The notes beneath the pieces were generated by a model. That model did not search any database, had not been told where the DNA came from, and saw only the letters and a program-made list of their open reading frames with translations. Made by a program: the position numbers and the translations under genes. A stretch of DNA of 48,731 bases from Candidatus Saccharimonadota bacterium. GTDB lineage: Bacteria; Patescibacteriota; Saccharimonadia; Saccharimonadales; Saccharimonadaceae. Numbering within the stretch: position 1 is the first letter of the stretch; each line of letters starts with the position of its first letter. This document shows positions 1 to 8,210 of the stretch, one piece after another. The DNA lies in contig JAFWJE010000013.1 in NCBI GenBank assembly GCA_017511685.1, positions 1 through 48,731 on the forward strand, given 5' to 3'.

Positions 1-242
1 ACGGTAGATTTATACTTCTCGTAATCCGTTTCCTCAAGGTATTTTAAGAGACGCTTGCGCTTCCCTACCATCTGCATCAATCCACGGCGTGCCATGAAAT
101 CATGCTTGTTCACCTTGACGTGCTCAGTCACCTCTTTGATACGCTCAGTCAAAATCGCGACTTGGACCTCAGGGGACCCCACGTCGGACTTATTGCGCGC
201 CATCTTAGAGATAGCCTCCGCCTTTTTCTCTTTTGTTATCAT
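1..242 (-). CDS. rpsO: 30S ribosomal protein S15 (3' end cut by window)
   Basis: The reverse strand encodes 80 residues beginning [20 protein letters not shown] and containing [14 protein letters not shown] and [18 protein letters not shown], the standard S15 core that binds the central domain of 16S rRNA. The family is about 89 residues, so roughly the last 9 lie outside the window. The start ATG is at 240-242. No strong Shine-Dalgarno is visible, but nothing else fits. It is separated by about 60 bp from the tail of the next gene. Confidence 0.95.
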   Translation of the reverse strand, partial: MITKEKKAEAISKMARNKSDVGSPEVQVAILTERIKEVTEHVKVNKHDFMARRGLMQMVGKRKRLLKYLEETDYEKYKST

Positions 243-304
243 ACGCTAAATTATACCACACCCTCCCCCTTTCCGCAACCCCAAATCGCGCCGCTACCCT
301 ACTC

Positions 305-2398
305 CTAAGAGGAGTACACGCAGCGTACAGAATACCCGTACCTCTTGCTGTTGCCGTTGGCTGGATTGACGTCGGTAGAGCGGAAGTACAGGTAGTAAGC
401 GTTGTTACTACCGCTCACGCTAGACGACCAGTAGCTCCCGTTCGCGCCGCGGTTGTTCGCATTAGCGCCATACCAGTACCCGGCGAAAACGAAATTATTA
501 GGGTATTTGCGCCAGTTGTTAGAGCTAGCGAACGTTGATGTGTATGTATATTGGCTATTTAGAGCGTTCTGGAGATATGGGAAGTCAGAGTTGCTACCAG
601 CACGAGCGTCGATGTAGCCATTATATGCTACTCTTGGTAGACGCCAGCCCGCTGGACAGATGTTGGCGTTTTTGACAGCATCAGTGGCAGTTCTAGCGGC
701 CATGGTGGTACCGGTGGTAGTGTAGCCACTAGAACTAGTGTTGTAATTGTAATATTGACTGCTATTGTTAGTTGTGGTGTTAATGGAGGATAGCCAGGAG
801 TATTGACCGCCGTAGCTATACCATTGGTAATATGGTGAACCTTGGGAGGATACGGCTAGTGGGTCTTTAGTGCGGTCAATGTTAGTGAGGCTGTATTGTT
901 GGGAGCCAGGGTTGGTTGTACTGAAGCTGGTGGTTTCTGTACCGGCAGTTGGCTTGTAGCGCATATTCTCTATAGTCCAGCATTTGTCATCGACTAACTT
1001 AGCTACTGCATAGGTTTGGCTATCACGACTGTCAGTGAGGGCGGTGACGGAGCCTTGGGTTAGGTTGCCACAGTCGGTCCAGGTTTGTAAATCGCCAGCG
1101 GATGGAACCCAGATGGCGTGGAAGATCAGACCCTTACTGCCGAGGTCGGACTGCATGGCAGAAGTCAATGTGCTATCAGAAGTGGTGAGAGTTTGGTTAG
1201 GGACAAACATGGTGCCAGTGCCATCGGCCTTAGTGTTCCAGCCGGCAAAGCCGTAGCCAGTTCTGGAATAGTTTGGTGAATAGAGGGTAAATTCGGTAGT
1301 GCTGCCAGAGAGGGGGGTGTAATCTACAGAGGATGAGGTAGTATTCAGATAGACGGTAGTTTGGTTTTCCATAGTACCTACTACGTCAGCACCATTTGGA
1401 TTATAGCAGATTTGGTTGGCGACGCAGGAGAATGGTGGAGTTGTAACATTGACAGTGATGATACCACTATAAGTTTTGCCGTAGCTTGCTATTGTTACTT
1501 CTATTGGGAGGTTGTAAGTGTCTACGTCTAAGTCAAAGTCCGGCACGGTACATTCTAAGCTGAGCATACCATCAGCAGTACTGACGCTGGTAACTTCACA
1601 GGCGTTGCCTGTGCTGGCGGTGCCACTCTCGCTAGTGGCGATTTTTACACTGACGTCTGTGGTGGCGAAGGTGTGGGTAGTGTAAAGACTGGTTCTAATA
1701 GTTAACGTGTCTCCTGGCTCTACTTCACTAGGACTTAGCATCATTCTATCAATGTCAGTAGCGGAAGTTTCTGATACTACATTATAGACAATACGACCAG
1801 AATAGGTACCGTCTGGGAGAGCGTTGTTAGCACTCACGCCATAGGTAACAGCTAGGCTATCACCAGCAGCACTGGTAGCGCTGGTATTCTCTGCTACTTT
1901 TACGGCGCTGTTCCTTAATGGGACGGCGGAGAAGCTAGCACCATTGTCTAGGCTGAATCCCCAGGTGTTAGCAGCTAGGTCTCCTGGAGCAGCAAAGGTA
2001 TTAGTAGTGCTTGGGATGAAGTTAGAGGAAGTAGGGTTATTATCCATGTAGAGGGCGTTACCTGGACGGTTGCTGGCATAGTCTGATACCCGGTCCATAG
2101 AGAAGTACAGCTGGTAGCCGTTAGGATTGTTGGTCTTAGTGACTACGGTGTCACTGATTTTGGCAAGGTTGGCTTTAGGGAGGGTGGTCATTTCTAGGGT
2201 GAGGTTATCGGCTGATTGGACGGAGGTAACATAGCCGGTAGTGGCATCTTTATAGGCCATAGTGTCTGCGTTAGCGCGCTCCGTCGGCGCCACCACCGAA
2301 CACACCAAAAACGCCGCTACCAGCGTCGCCATCCCTGCACTCGTAACATACGCCACTGTGCTATTTCTATTTAGTTTGCCTATATTCATTTTTCTCAT
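305..2398 (-). CDS. Secreted FISUMP-type surface protein (paralogue 1)
   Basis: About 697 residues. An N-terminal signal segment (about residues 12-38, ending near ERANA) is followed by a Ser/Thr-rich extracellular region. Near residue 375-425 comes an InlB/Flg_new-like repeat (YSRTGYGFAGWNTKADGTGT). The C-terminal 180 residues match the Fibrobacter succinogenes major paralogous (FISUMP) pattern: CWTIENMRY, then CPAGWRLP, then YWSSS, ending YSVRCVYSS. Family knowledge suggests a surface-exposed adhesin-like domain; the ligand is unknown. The ORF is open further upstream, but I place the start at 2396-2398 or 2387-2389 because a promoter (TTGCAT, 17 bp, TATAAT) lies at 2429-2457 and the signal peptide starts there. 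A paralogue lies at 31910-34018. Confidence 0.85.
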   Translation of the reverse strand: MRKMNIGKLNRNSTVAYVTSAGMATLVAAFLVCSVVAPTERANADTMAYKDATTGYVTSVQSADNLTLEMTTLPKANLAKISDTVVTKTNNPNGYQLYFSMDRVSDYASNRPGNALYMDNNPTSSNFIPSTTNTFAAPGDLAANTWGFSLDNGASFSAVPLRNSAVKVAENTSATSAAGDSLAVTYGVSANNALPDGTYSGRIVYNVVSETSATDIDRMMLSPSEVEPGDTLTIRTSLYTTHTFATTDVSVKIATSESGTASTGNACEVTSVSTADGMLSLECTVPDFDLDVDTYNLPIEVTIASYGKTYSGIITVNVTTPPFSCVANQICYNPNGADVVGTMENQTTVYLNTTSSSVDYTPLSGSTTEFTLYSPNYSRTGYGFAGWNTKADGTGTMFVPNQTLTTSDSTLTSAMQSDLGSKGLIFHAIWVPSAGDLQTWTDCGNLTQGSVTALTDSRDSQTYAVAKLVDDKCWTIENMRYKPTAGTETTSFSTTNPGSQQYSLTNIDRTKDPLAVSSQGSPYYQWYSYGGQYSWLSSINTTTNNSSQYYNYNTSSSGYTTTGTTMAARTATDAVKNANICPAGWRLPRVAYNGYIDARAGSNSDFPYLQNALNSQYTYTSTFASSNNWRKYPNNFVFAGYWYGANANNRGANGSYWSSSVSGSNNAYYLYFRSTDVNPANGNSKRYGYSVRCVYSS

Positions 2399-2428
2399 TT
2401 CAACCCAAAATACCCTATTCTTTTCCTC

Positions 2429-2457
2429 ATTATACATAACCGCAATCAAAAATGCAA
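2429..2457 (-). promoter_or_regulatory. Promoter of FISUMP paralogue 1
   Basis: On the minus strand a TTGCAT -35 (2452-2457) and TATAAT -10 (2429-2434) are separated by exactly 17 bp, with a TG extension before the -10. Transcription would start near 2422, about 24-33 nt before the candidate ATGs. Confidence 0.75.
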
Positions 2458-2478
2458 CCTTTTTCCACCAAATTGCCG

Positions 2479-2497
2479 CCCCTCCCCTCCCCTCCCC
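2479..2497 (-). repeat. Four-run G-quadruplex motif upstream of the FISUMP promoter
   Basis: The minus strand reads GGGGAGGGGAGGGGAGGGG: four G4 runs with one-base loops, the most stable class of intramolecular quadruplex motif. It is also a pentanucleotide tandem repeat. It lies about 20 bp upstream of the -35 of the surface gene and about 10 bp from the -10 of the divergent TA promoter. Confidence 0.9.
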
Positions 2498-2506
2498 AAA
2501 ACATGC

Positions 2507-2512
2507 TATAAT
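2507..2512 (+). promoter_or_regulatory. -10 box of TA module 1
   Basis: Extended -10 TGCTATAAT. The leader to the ATG at 2575 contains inverted arms AAGAAAGT (2519-2526) and ACTTTCTT (2555-2562), which may be an operator or a leader hairpin, and ends in a strong AAAGGAG. Confidence 0.6.
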
Positions 2513-2574
2513 ATATCCAAGAAAGTGCGTCCCTCTCTTATCAACGCTTCCCTTACTTTCTTTGAAAGGAGAAA

Positions 2575-2763
2575 ATGAAAGAAAACCCAGCAACACTAAA
2601 AAAATATTCCTTTGATGTATCCGGTTTATCCGAAACTGAGTTTTGGGAAAGAATGAAAAAAAGCAAACAGTGCGTCAGTCGCGGCGAATACGAGGACGCA
2701 GACGTATTTTTTGACAGGCTATTTAAGGAGAAACGCTTTGCATGGAATACTACCAAGTCGTAA
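2575..2763 (+). CDS. Putative antitoxin of a RelE/ParE-type module
   Basis: 62 residues, acidic and charged, with a strong AAAGGAG ribosome site 4-5 nt before the ATG. It overlaps the downstream toxin-like gene by 22 bp, the usual arrangement of type II toxin-antitoxin operons. Antitoxins bind and neutralise their partner and repress the operon. I do not recognise the family from sequence alone (no clear RelB, Phd or Arc signature); the assignment rests on size, order and overlap. Confidence 0.65.
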   Translation: MKENPATLKKYSFDVSGLSETEFWERMKKSKQCVSRGEYEDADVFFDRLFKEKRFAWNTTKS

Positions 2764-3023
2764 TCACGGCTTGGGCGGAGCGAAGTATCCTAGATATTGG
2801 AACATACATACAAGATGAACTTGGCAATTATTTTGCCGCGAAATCTACCATTAAGGGCATTAGGCTTTTGATTTCATCTTTACACTTTGCTCCAGCCCGT
2901 AGCCATATTAGAGATAATTTTTATAAAGTACATTACAAAAAATACAAAATTATCTACTGTATAGAAAACAAAACTGTTATTGTACTAGACGTAATCTATT
3001 CTGGCAGAAATTATTTTATCTAG
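2742..3023 (+). CDS. RelE/ParE-superfamily toxin
   Basis: 93 residues with the ParE/RelE layout: N-terminal YQVVITAWAERSILDIGTYI helix region, then a KVHYKKYKIIYCIE strand pair and a C-terminal VLDVIYSGRN strand, typical of toxins that cut ribosome-bound mRNA (RelE) or inhibit gyrase (ParE). The family cannot be narrowed by eye. It starts inside the antitoxin gene. Its stop overlaps the stop of the convergent truB by 3 bp, so there is no room for a separate terminator. Confidence 0.8.
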   Translation: MEYYQVVITAWAERSILDIGTYIQDELGNYFAAKSTIKGIRLLISSLHFAPARSHIRDNFYKVHYKKYKIIYCIENKTVIVLDVIYSGRNYFI

Positions 3024-3736
3024 TCCTGCATAATCTCGTCCAAAGCCACCGCATCCTTCACGGAAAACTCCCCTATTTCCGTCCGCCTCAACTCCGTCAA
3101 ATACCCGCCCACGCCAAGCGCCGCACCGATATCCTCACCAAGCGCCCTAATATACGTCCCCGACGACACCTTACACCTTATCTTTAGTTCTGGCCATTCA
3201 TACGACACCAACTCCAGCTCATAAATCCGCACTTTTCTGACCGGCATCTCCACTTCAATCCCCTTTCGCGCCAAATCATACGCCCTCCGCCCATTGATTT
3301 TCACCGCCGAATACGCCGGCACCCTCTGCTCCCCCTCCCCCACAAACCGCTCCAGCACTGCCCGTACAGAAGCGAGATTCGGGCCGGCGGCCCGGTGCCC
3401 TGAAAACTTATATTCCGATATTTCGCCTTCAACATCGCCAGTACTAGACGTCGCCCCCAGCCTAATCGTTGCCTCATACCTCTTATCAAGCTTCAAAAAC
3501 TCCTGCGCCTTCCTCGTCCCCTCCCGCCCAAGAAGCAAAATTAAAAGACCCGTCGCAAACGGATCTAGTGTCCCAGCATGCCCCACCTTGGCTTTTTTTG
3601 GCGGCGTTAGTCCACGCCGCAAATAGTCCGCCCGCATCTGCTCCGTTAATATTCGCCGCACTCTCGCGACCACACCAAACGAGCTCATTCCCGCAGGCTT
3701 GTCCACCAAAAGGACATCTTTGTCTAACAAATTCAT
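3020..3736 (-). CDS. truB: tRNA pseudouridine(55) synthase
   Basis: 238 residues. TruB isomerises U55 to pseudouridine in the T-loop of tRNAs. The catalytic aspartate is in GHAGTLDPFATGLL (about residues 52-65), with LLVDKPAGMSSFGVV upstream and YSAVKINGRRAYDLAR and GTYIRALGEDIG downstream, all diagnostic. A short linker after VEGEISEYKF contains SGHRAAGPNLAS, encoded by a small GC-rich hairpin near 3384-3398, longer than I expect there. The -10 TATAAT (3743-3748) ends 6 nt before the ATG and there is no Shine-Dalgarno, so the message is probably leaderless. Confidence 0.95.
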   Translation of the reverse strand: MNLLDKDVLLVDKPAGMSSFGVVARVRRILTEQMRADYLRRGLTPPKKAKVGHAGTLDPFATGLLILLLGREGTRKAQEFLKLDKRYEATIRLGATSSTGDVEGEISEYKFSGHRAAGPNLASVRAVLERFVGEGEQRVPAYSAVKINGRRAYDLARKGIEVEMPVRKVRIYELELVSYEWPELKIRCKVSSGTYIRALGEDIGAALGVGGYLTELRRTEIGEFSVKDAVALDEIMQD

Positions 3737-3829
3737 GTACTAATTATACACTAATTCATACTCTTGACCAAAACGCCCACCATCGTAGCGGAAATCGCCA
3801 TGGCCAACATAATAGGTAACATTACCATA

Positions 3830-5908
3830 CTACATCCCTGGGATTTTAAATGCGCCCGGGTCCTGAACCGGCGGGACCGACGCCGGGTCTGGTCCAGGTT
3901 GGACGACTACCGGATTTACCGGCTCCGGCGGAGCTACTACGCCCGCTGGCGCCTCCGGTATTCCTAAAACTGCCGATGAGTCCTGCGACTCCACGTTTCC
4001 CGCAGGTTGCGCCATTGGTTGTGGCATAGGCTGTTCCATCGATTGCACCATTGGTTGTGCTACTGGTTGCATCATAGGCTGTTCCATCGGTTGCGCCACG
4101 GGCTGCGGCACCACCTGCTCTGGTGCTGGTGGCTGTACTGGTGGTAAACTTGGCTCTGCCATTGGCATGCCCATATCAACTGGTGGTGCTGGTGGCGGTG
4201 GAAGTTCCACGCCAACTTGTGGCTCTGGTGCCACTGGTGCTACTGGTGCAGTCGGTTCTACCGGTACTGTCTGCATCACTGGCGCAGTCTGCATTGCTGG
4301 CGCTGCTGGCACCTCTGGCGCCGCTGGTACAGCTGGCACTGCTTGTGCTACCGGATTTTGCGCATTAGCTACCATTTGATTAACCATATCAGATACGCTC
4401 TGTTCCTCTGGTGCTCCCACCATCGGCGTCGCCACTGGCGCTACTTCTGGCTGTGCCGGCACTCCCGGTACTTCCTCGGCCAAAGCTTCCTCCATCATCG
4501 CCCCGTAATCTTTCGGCTGTTCAATCTCTACTGGCGTCACCACGCCGTTTTGTAAATCGGTCATATCAGCAGGCCGCTCATAAACTTTGTCTACTGGTAC
4601 TTGCGCTGTCGGCACCGCTGCTACCAACTGCGCCTCCGCCGAAGGTTCCACTACCGGCGCCACTGGCTCCACTGGCGCCACTGGCTCCACTGGCACTACC
4701 GGCGCTACTGGCGCCACTGGCTCCGCTGGCGCTTCCGGTACCGCCTTCGCCAAAGTCTCTGGCATCATCTCCGGCTGAACTTCCGGCGCCGTCGGCACTT
4801 CTGGCACTGCCCTGGCTAATTCATCCATCACCGGCGCCGCCGCTGGCGCAGCCGATGCGCTAATCATCTGTTCCAATTGCTGTTCTGGCGAAAGCTCCAC
4901 GCTTGGCGCCGCTGCCGGCTCCACTACTGGTTGAGCTACCGGCTCTACCGCAGGCTGAGCTGTCGGCTCCACGCTTGGTTCCGCCACTTCATCGTTCACT
5001 TCAATACTCCCCGGCTCCACTTCTGGTACCGCCGGTACTTCTGGCACCGCCGCCGCAGTCACATCCGCCGCCGCCAACTTATCCGCCGGCATCACGTGCG
5101 CCGCCACCAACTGCTGGTCCGCCCCCGCCTTCATCAACTCCGACACTAATGTCATTGTCGCTGGCGAAGTCTTTTCGTTAGAAAATCTCTCCGTCTCCGC
5201 CACAATCCCAGTCAGGAGCGCCGTCGCAATCTCTTGCGACATTTCCTGTTCCATCTTGTCCATCAACTTTACAATCATTTCCGACACTGACGAAGCCTCG
5301 CCATCATTCCATTCCAGTCCCCCAATCCTCCCCGGAATCGAATTGGAAATATTAATCACGCCCGCATCATGTATCACGCGCCCATGCTCCGAAAGCGCCG
5401 CATCAAGGTCCGAAGCCTCTATCACATTCATACAAATCACTAAATCAACGTTCACTTCCCCATCGGAATATTCTAAATCATCCGCCGTAATCTTAGTTTT
5501 ATACGGAGTAACATACACTCGCACAAAATCCCCCTCAATTTTGTATCGCAAATGATCTACCTTCTCCTTGCTAAGCGAAATAATAAAATCTTGCAAAGAA
5601 TCCGTATTATTCTCAAAAGTCCTTTCCGGCTCCAAAAACTTCATCGCATCCGGCATCTGCCCAGAAAACAGCGCCGTTACATGCTTCCCCACCCTGTCAA
5701 GTAGCAAAGTCAAACCCAGCGCCGCTGCAATCTCATCTACATTCGGATTTTTAGACACTGTTACCAGAATGCTTTCCGCATCATTAATTTTCTCTATCAC
5801 TTGCGTCATCGTCTCAGAAAGCGCCGAAGCCGCACCAACATTAGCCTCTGCCGGCGCCTTCACGCTGTCAGCTATTTCCTGGACCTTCTGTTCATTCTCA
5901 TCTGGCAT
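3830..5908 (-). CDS. Degenerate DHH-like protein with long Pro/Ala-rich tail
   Basis: 692 residues. Residues about 30-280 follow the order of NrnA/RecJ-type DHH phosphoesterases: VTVSKNPNVDEIAAALGL (motif I position), VDLVICMNV (motif II), GVINISNSIPGRIGG (where IDHH is expected), then a Ser-rich DHHA1-like entry. The aspartate of motif II and the DHH triad are replaced, so metal-dependent hydrolysis is unlikely. Residues about 285-692 are low-complexity Pro, Ala, Val, Glu and Gln (for example PVAPVEPVAP), probably extended and disordered. There is no signal peptide. A good promoter (5948-5976) precedes it. Role unknown; a scaffold or regulatory ligand-binding function is a guess. Confidence 0.6.
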   Translation of the reverse strand: MPDENEQKVQEIADSVKAPAEANVGAASALSETMTQVIEKINDAESILVTVSKNPNVDEIAAALGLTLLLDRVGKHVTALFSGQMPDAMKFLEPERTFENNTDSLQDFIISLSKEKVDHLRYKIEGDFVRVYVTPYKTKITADDLEYSDGEVNVDLVICMNVIEASDLDAALSEHGRVIHDAGVINISNSIPGRIGGLEWNDGEASSVSEMIVKLMDKMEQEMSQEIATALLTGIVAETERFSNEKTSPATMTLVSELMKAGADQQLVAAHVMPADKLAAADVTAAAVPEVPAVPEVEPGSIEVNDEVAEPSVEPTAQPAVEPVAQPVVEPAAAPSVELSPEQQLEQMISASAAPAAAPVMDELARAVPEVPTAPEVQPEMMPETLAKAVPEAPAEPVAPVAPVVPVEPVAPVEPVAPVVEPSAEAQLVAAVPTAQVPVDKVYERPADMTDLQNGVVTPVEIEQPKDYGAMMEEALAEEVPGVPAQPEVAPVATPMVGAPEEQSVSDMVNQMVANAQNPVAQAVPAVPAAPEVPAAPAMQTAPVMQTVPVEPTAPVAPVAPEPQVGVELPPPPAPPVDMGMPMAEPSLPPVQPPAPEQVVPQPVAQPMEQPMMQPVAQPMVQSMEQPMPQPMAQPAGNVESQDSSAVLGIPEAPAGVVAPPEPVNPVVVQPGPDPASVPPVQDPGAFKIPGM

Positions 5909-5947
5909 TTTGTTTTTCGCTGTTTATTTTTGTTGAGTTACACCCCC

Positions 5948-5976
5948 ATCTTACCATAAGAAGTAACAGAAGTCAA
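5948..5976 (-). promoter_or_regulatory. Promoter of the degenerate DHH gene
   Basis: TTGACT (5971-5976) and TAAGAT (5948-5953) on the minus strand, 17 bp apart, with TGG before the -10. The -35 touches the stop codon of the upstream ABC gene, so the two genes are probably separate transcription units. Confidence 0.7.
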
Positions 5977-7635
5977 CTACTTTTTCTTAACTTTCCTAAA
6001 ACTCACCACTTTCCCTTTATCCATCTTCACCACCCTATCCGCCATCCCCTTCAGCTCTTCCTCATGTGTCACTAATATGATGGTATGGTCTTGCTTCAAA
6101 TTCGCCAGAATCAAAGGTAACTTTTCAATAGACTGCACCCCTTCCTTTTGCACACCATCAAATAGCAAGACTTCCGCCCGAGTTAGTACCGCTCGCGCCA
6201 CCGCTAAAAGCTGCTTTTCGCCAGCGCCCATTACCTCATCCGACACCACCGTATCATAGCCCTTTGGCAATTTCATAATAAAATCGTGTAGCCCCACTCG
6301 TTTACACGCCGCTATTTGATGTTTCCGATTTTTATCAACTAACGCCAAATTCTCCCGCACCGTCATTTCCAACACGAACGGATTCTCAAATACCCCCGAC
6401 ACATTGGACCGATACGCTCGCTTGCTATAATTATATATATCCTCACCATCCACTAAAATCCGCCCCGAGGTCACTTTGCTCAATCTAAATAGCAAATTAA
6501 TCAATAGTGTCTTACCCGCACCCCGCGGCCCCACCACCGCCGTAATTTCATTTGGCCGCGCCTTAAACGACACGTGTTTTAGCGCCCATTTCTTGTCCTT
6601 GTTTCTATAGCTCACATCTTCAAACTCCACCAGCCCGGTAATATAATCGTTATCAATATCACCAAACTCCAGCTCCGACTTTTGCGTAAAGTTCAAAATT
6701 TTCAAAATCCGCTTGATTTTCACGTTATATTCACCCACCGCCACAAACGAATCTCGTATTTCGTCCGTCGCCGATATCACCTGCTCAAAATATGCGACCA
6801 AGAGTACTAATTTATCTACTGTCATCACCCCGTTAAACACTAGGTATGCCAGCACTACATAAAGCGTAATTTTTCCAATATTCACTATCCACGCATCCGT
6901 CACAAATGCCGTCATCCGTGCCGTCCGCCGCTTTTTATATTCCGCTCGCCATTTGTTGGTCACTCGATCATATCTTTCAAACAACGGCTTAGTGAAGTTC
7001 ATCGCCTTGATTTGCTTAGAATTAGTAATCAGCTGGTTTAAAATATCCACCGCCTTATCCTCATATTTCCTTGAACCATCAAAATGCTTCGCATACTTCT
7101 TGGAATTCTTATTCATCAGCAGTACGTATATTAAATCAACCAAAGCCGCCAAGCACGCCACCCAAATATTGTTTGCCGCAAACACTCCAAAAATCAAAAG
7201 CAGCCTCAAAGCTTTCCCAAAAATCATCGCCGAGCAGTCAATCACATCCACCGCCCACCTAATATCATCTGTACAGGTTGCAATTATTTTACCCTTAGAT
7301 ACTTCATCAAAAATCGCATCATTATCAACCACATGTTCCATCAGTTTTTTCTGGATATACACGTGATAATATTCAGCCAGATGTTCGTAGTCAATCCAGC
7401 AAATTATTCTTGGTATATAAAATGTCGCATAAAATACTAGGTATAGTATTGCCCACATCCACACATTATTGATGTCTTCACCGCTAGTTAAGACCCCAAT
7501 AATCCCCGCTGTTGCGATTGGTGGCAAAAGCTGCGCAAGGTTCATAATAGCTTCACACACAAAATGCCCCACCACATAGCGCGTACCACCCTTAGTGATT
7601 TTTCGCACATTCCTAAATGCTTCTATTGTGACCAT
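5977..7635 (-). CDS. ABC exporter half-transporter, degenerate ATPase site
   Basis: 552 residues: a membrane domain (about 1-310, several hydrophobic helices) fused to a nucleotide-binding domain, the MsbA/LmrA-type architecture. Walker A is intact (GPRGAGKT, about 368-375) and the switch histidine is present (ILVTHEEE). The signature LSGGQ is replaced by MGAGE in VMGAGEKQLLAVARA, and Walker B reads VLLFDGV, with glycine where the catalytic glutamate should be. That pattern is seen in the non-hydrolytic half of heterodimeric exporters, but no partner half is adjacent. Substrate unknown. Confidence 0.8.
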   Translation of the reverse strand: MVTIEAFRNVRKITKGGTRYVVGHFVCEAIMNLAQLLPPIATAGIIGVLTSGEDINNVWMWAILYLVFYATFYIPRIICWIDYEHLAEYYHVYIQKKLMEHVVDNDAIFDEVSKGKIIATCTDDIRWAVDVIDCSAMIFGKALRLLLIFGVFAANNIWVACLAALVDLIYVLLMNKNSKKYAKHFDGSRKYEDKAVDILNQLITNSKQIKAMNFTKPLFERYDRVTNKWRAEYKKRRTARMTAFVTDAWIVNIGKITLYVVLAYLVFNGVMTVDKLVLLVAYFEQVISATDEIRDSFVAVGEYNVKIKRILKILNFTQKSELEFGDIDNDYITGLVEFEDVSYRNKDKKWALKHVSFKARPNEITAVVGPRGAGKTLLINLLFRLSKVTSGRILVDGEDIYNYSKRAYRSNVSGVFENPFVLEMTVRENLALVDKNRKHQIAACKRVGLHDFIMKLPKGYDTVVSDEVMGAGEKQLLAVARAVLTRAEVLLFDGVQKEGVQSIEKLPLILANLKQDHTIILVTHEEELKGMADRVVKMDKGKVVSFRKVKKK

Positions 7636-7831
7636 GCCTACCCTTTTACTTTCGTCTAAAAGCTAGTTTGCCATATTCCGTCAAACCTCAGCCAAAAGAC
7701 CTTTTCTATTCTAAGTATAAGCGTTTTTTGCGTTTTTTTCAACCTCTATTTTTTCTCTTTACTTTTTCAGAGAAGTGGTGTATAATAATCACAATATATA
7801 ATATATTATTAATAACCTATAGGAAATACTA

Positions 7832-8170
7832 ATGCCGATTATTAAATCTGCCAAGAAGGCCGCTCGCCAAGCTGTCAAGCACACTGAGCACAACGAAAAA
7901 ATCAAGAAGGATATTAAGGCTGCCCTCAAAACTTTTAAAGCCAATCCTACTTCTGCTAATCTATCCAAGCTCCAGTCTGAATATGATAAAGCCGCCAAAA
8001 AAGGTCTCATCAAGAAAAACACCGCTTCCCGCCGCAAAGCTTCCGCCGCTAAAATTGCTAAGGCTACCGGTGCCAAACTCACTAAAGCTGCTGCCAAAAA
8101 GCCAGCTGCTAAGAAACCTGCCATCAAACCAGCCGCCAAGAAACCAGCAGCCAAGAAAGCTGCTAAATAA
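7832..8170 (+). CDS. rpsT: 30S ribosomal protein S20 with basic tail
   Basis: 112 residues. Residues 1-85 are a typical S20 (MPIIKSAKKAARQAVKHTEH at the start, GLIKKNTASRRKASAAKIAK near the end), a helical protein bound to 16S rRNA. About 25 further residues form a histone-H1-like AKKPAAKKPA repeat. Most S20 proteins are 85-90 residues, so the tail is an addition. A -10 TATAAT lies near 7781-7786 and a bidirectional terminator follows. Confidence 0.95.
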   Translation: MPIIKSAKKAARQAVKHTEHNEKIKKDIKAALKTFKANPTSANLSKLQSEYDKAAKKGLIKKNTASRRKASAAKIAKATGAKLTKAAAKKPAAKKPAIKPAAKKPAAKKAAK

Positions 8171-8181
8171 CTTTTCCCAAC

Positions 8182-8210
8182 AAATAAGACCGCTTTAAAC
8201 GGTCTTATTT
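8182..8210. terminator. Bidirectional terminator between rpsT and holA
   Basis: An 11-bp stem (AAATAAGACCG with CGGTCTTATTT) with a 7-nt loop, with T runs on both strands. It serves rpsT on plus and holA on minus, whose stop codon begins at 8216. Confidence 0.85.

Noticed and set aside
2399-2596. Upstream extension of the first FISUMP gene
   Set aside because: It would run through the promoter and the G4 motif; the signal peptide and promoter place the start at 2389 or 2398.
4123-5181. Several plus-strand ORFs rich in Leu/Pro or Trp/Arg opposite the degenerate DHH gene
   Set aside because: They are antisense shadows of the Pro/Ala-rich tail, whose repetitive codons leave other frames open.
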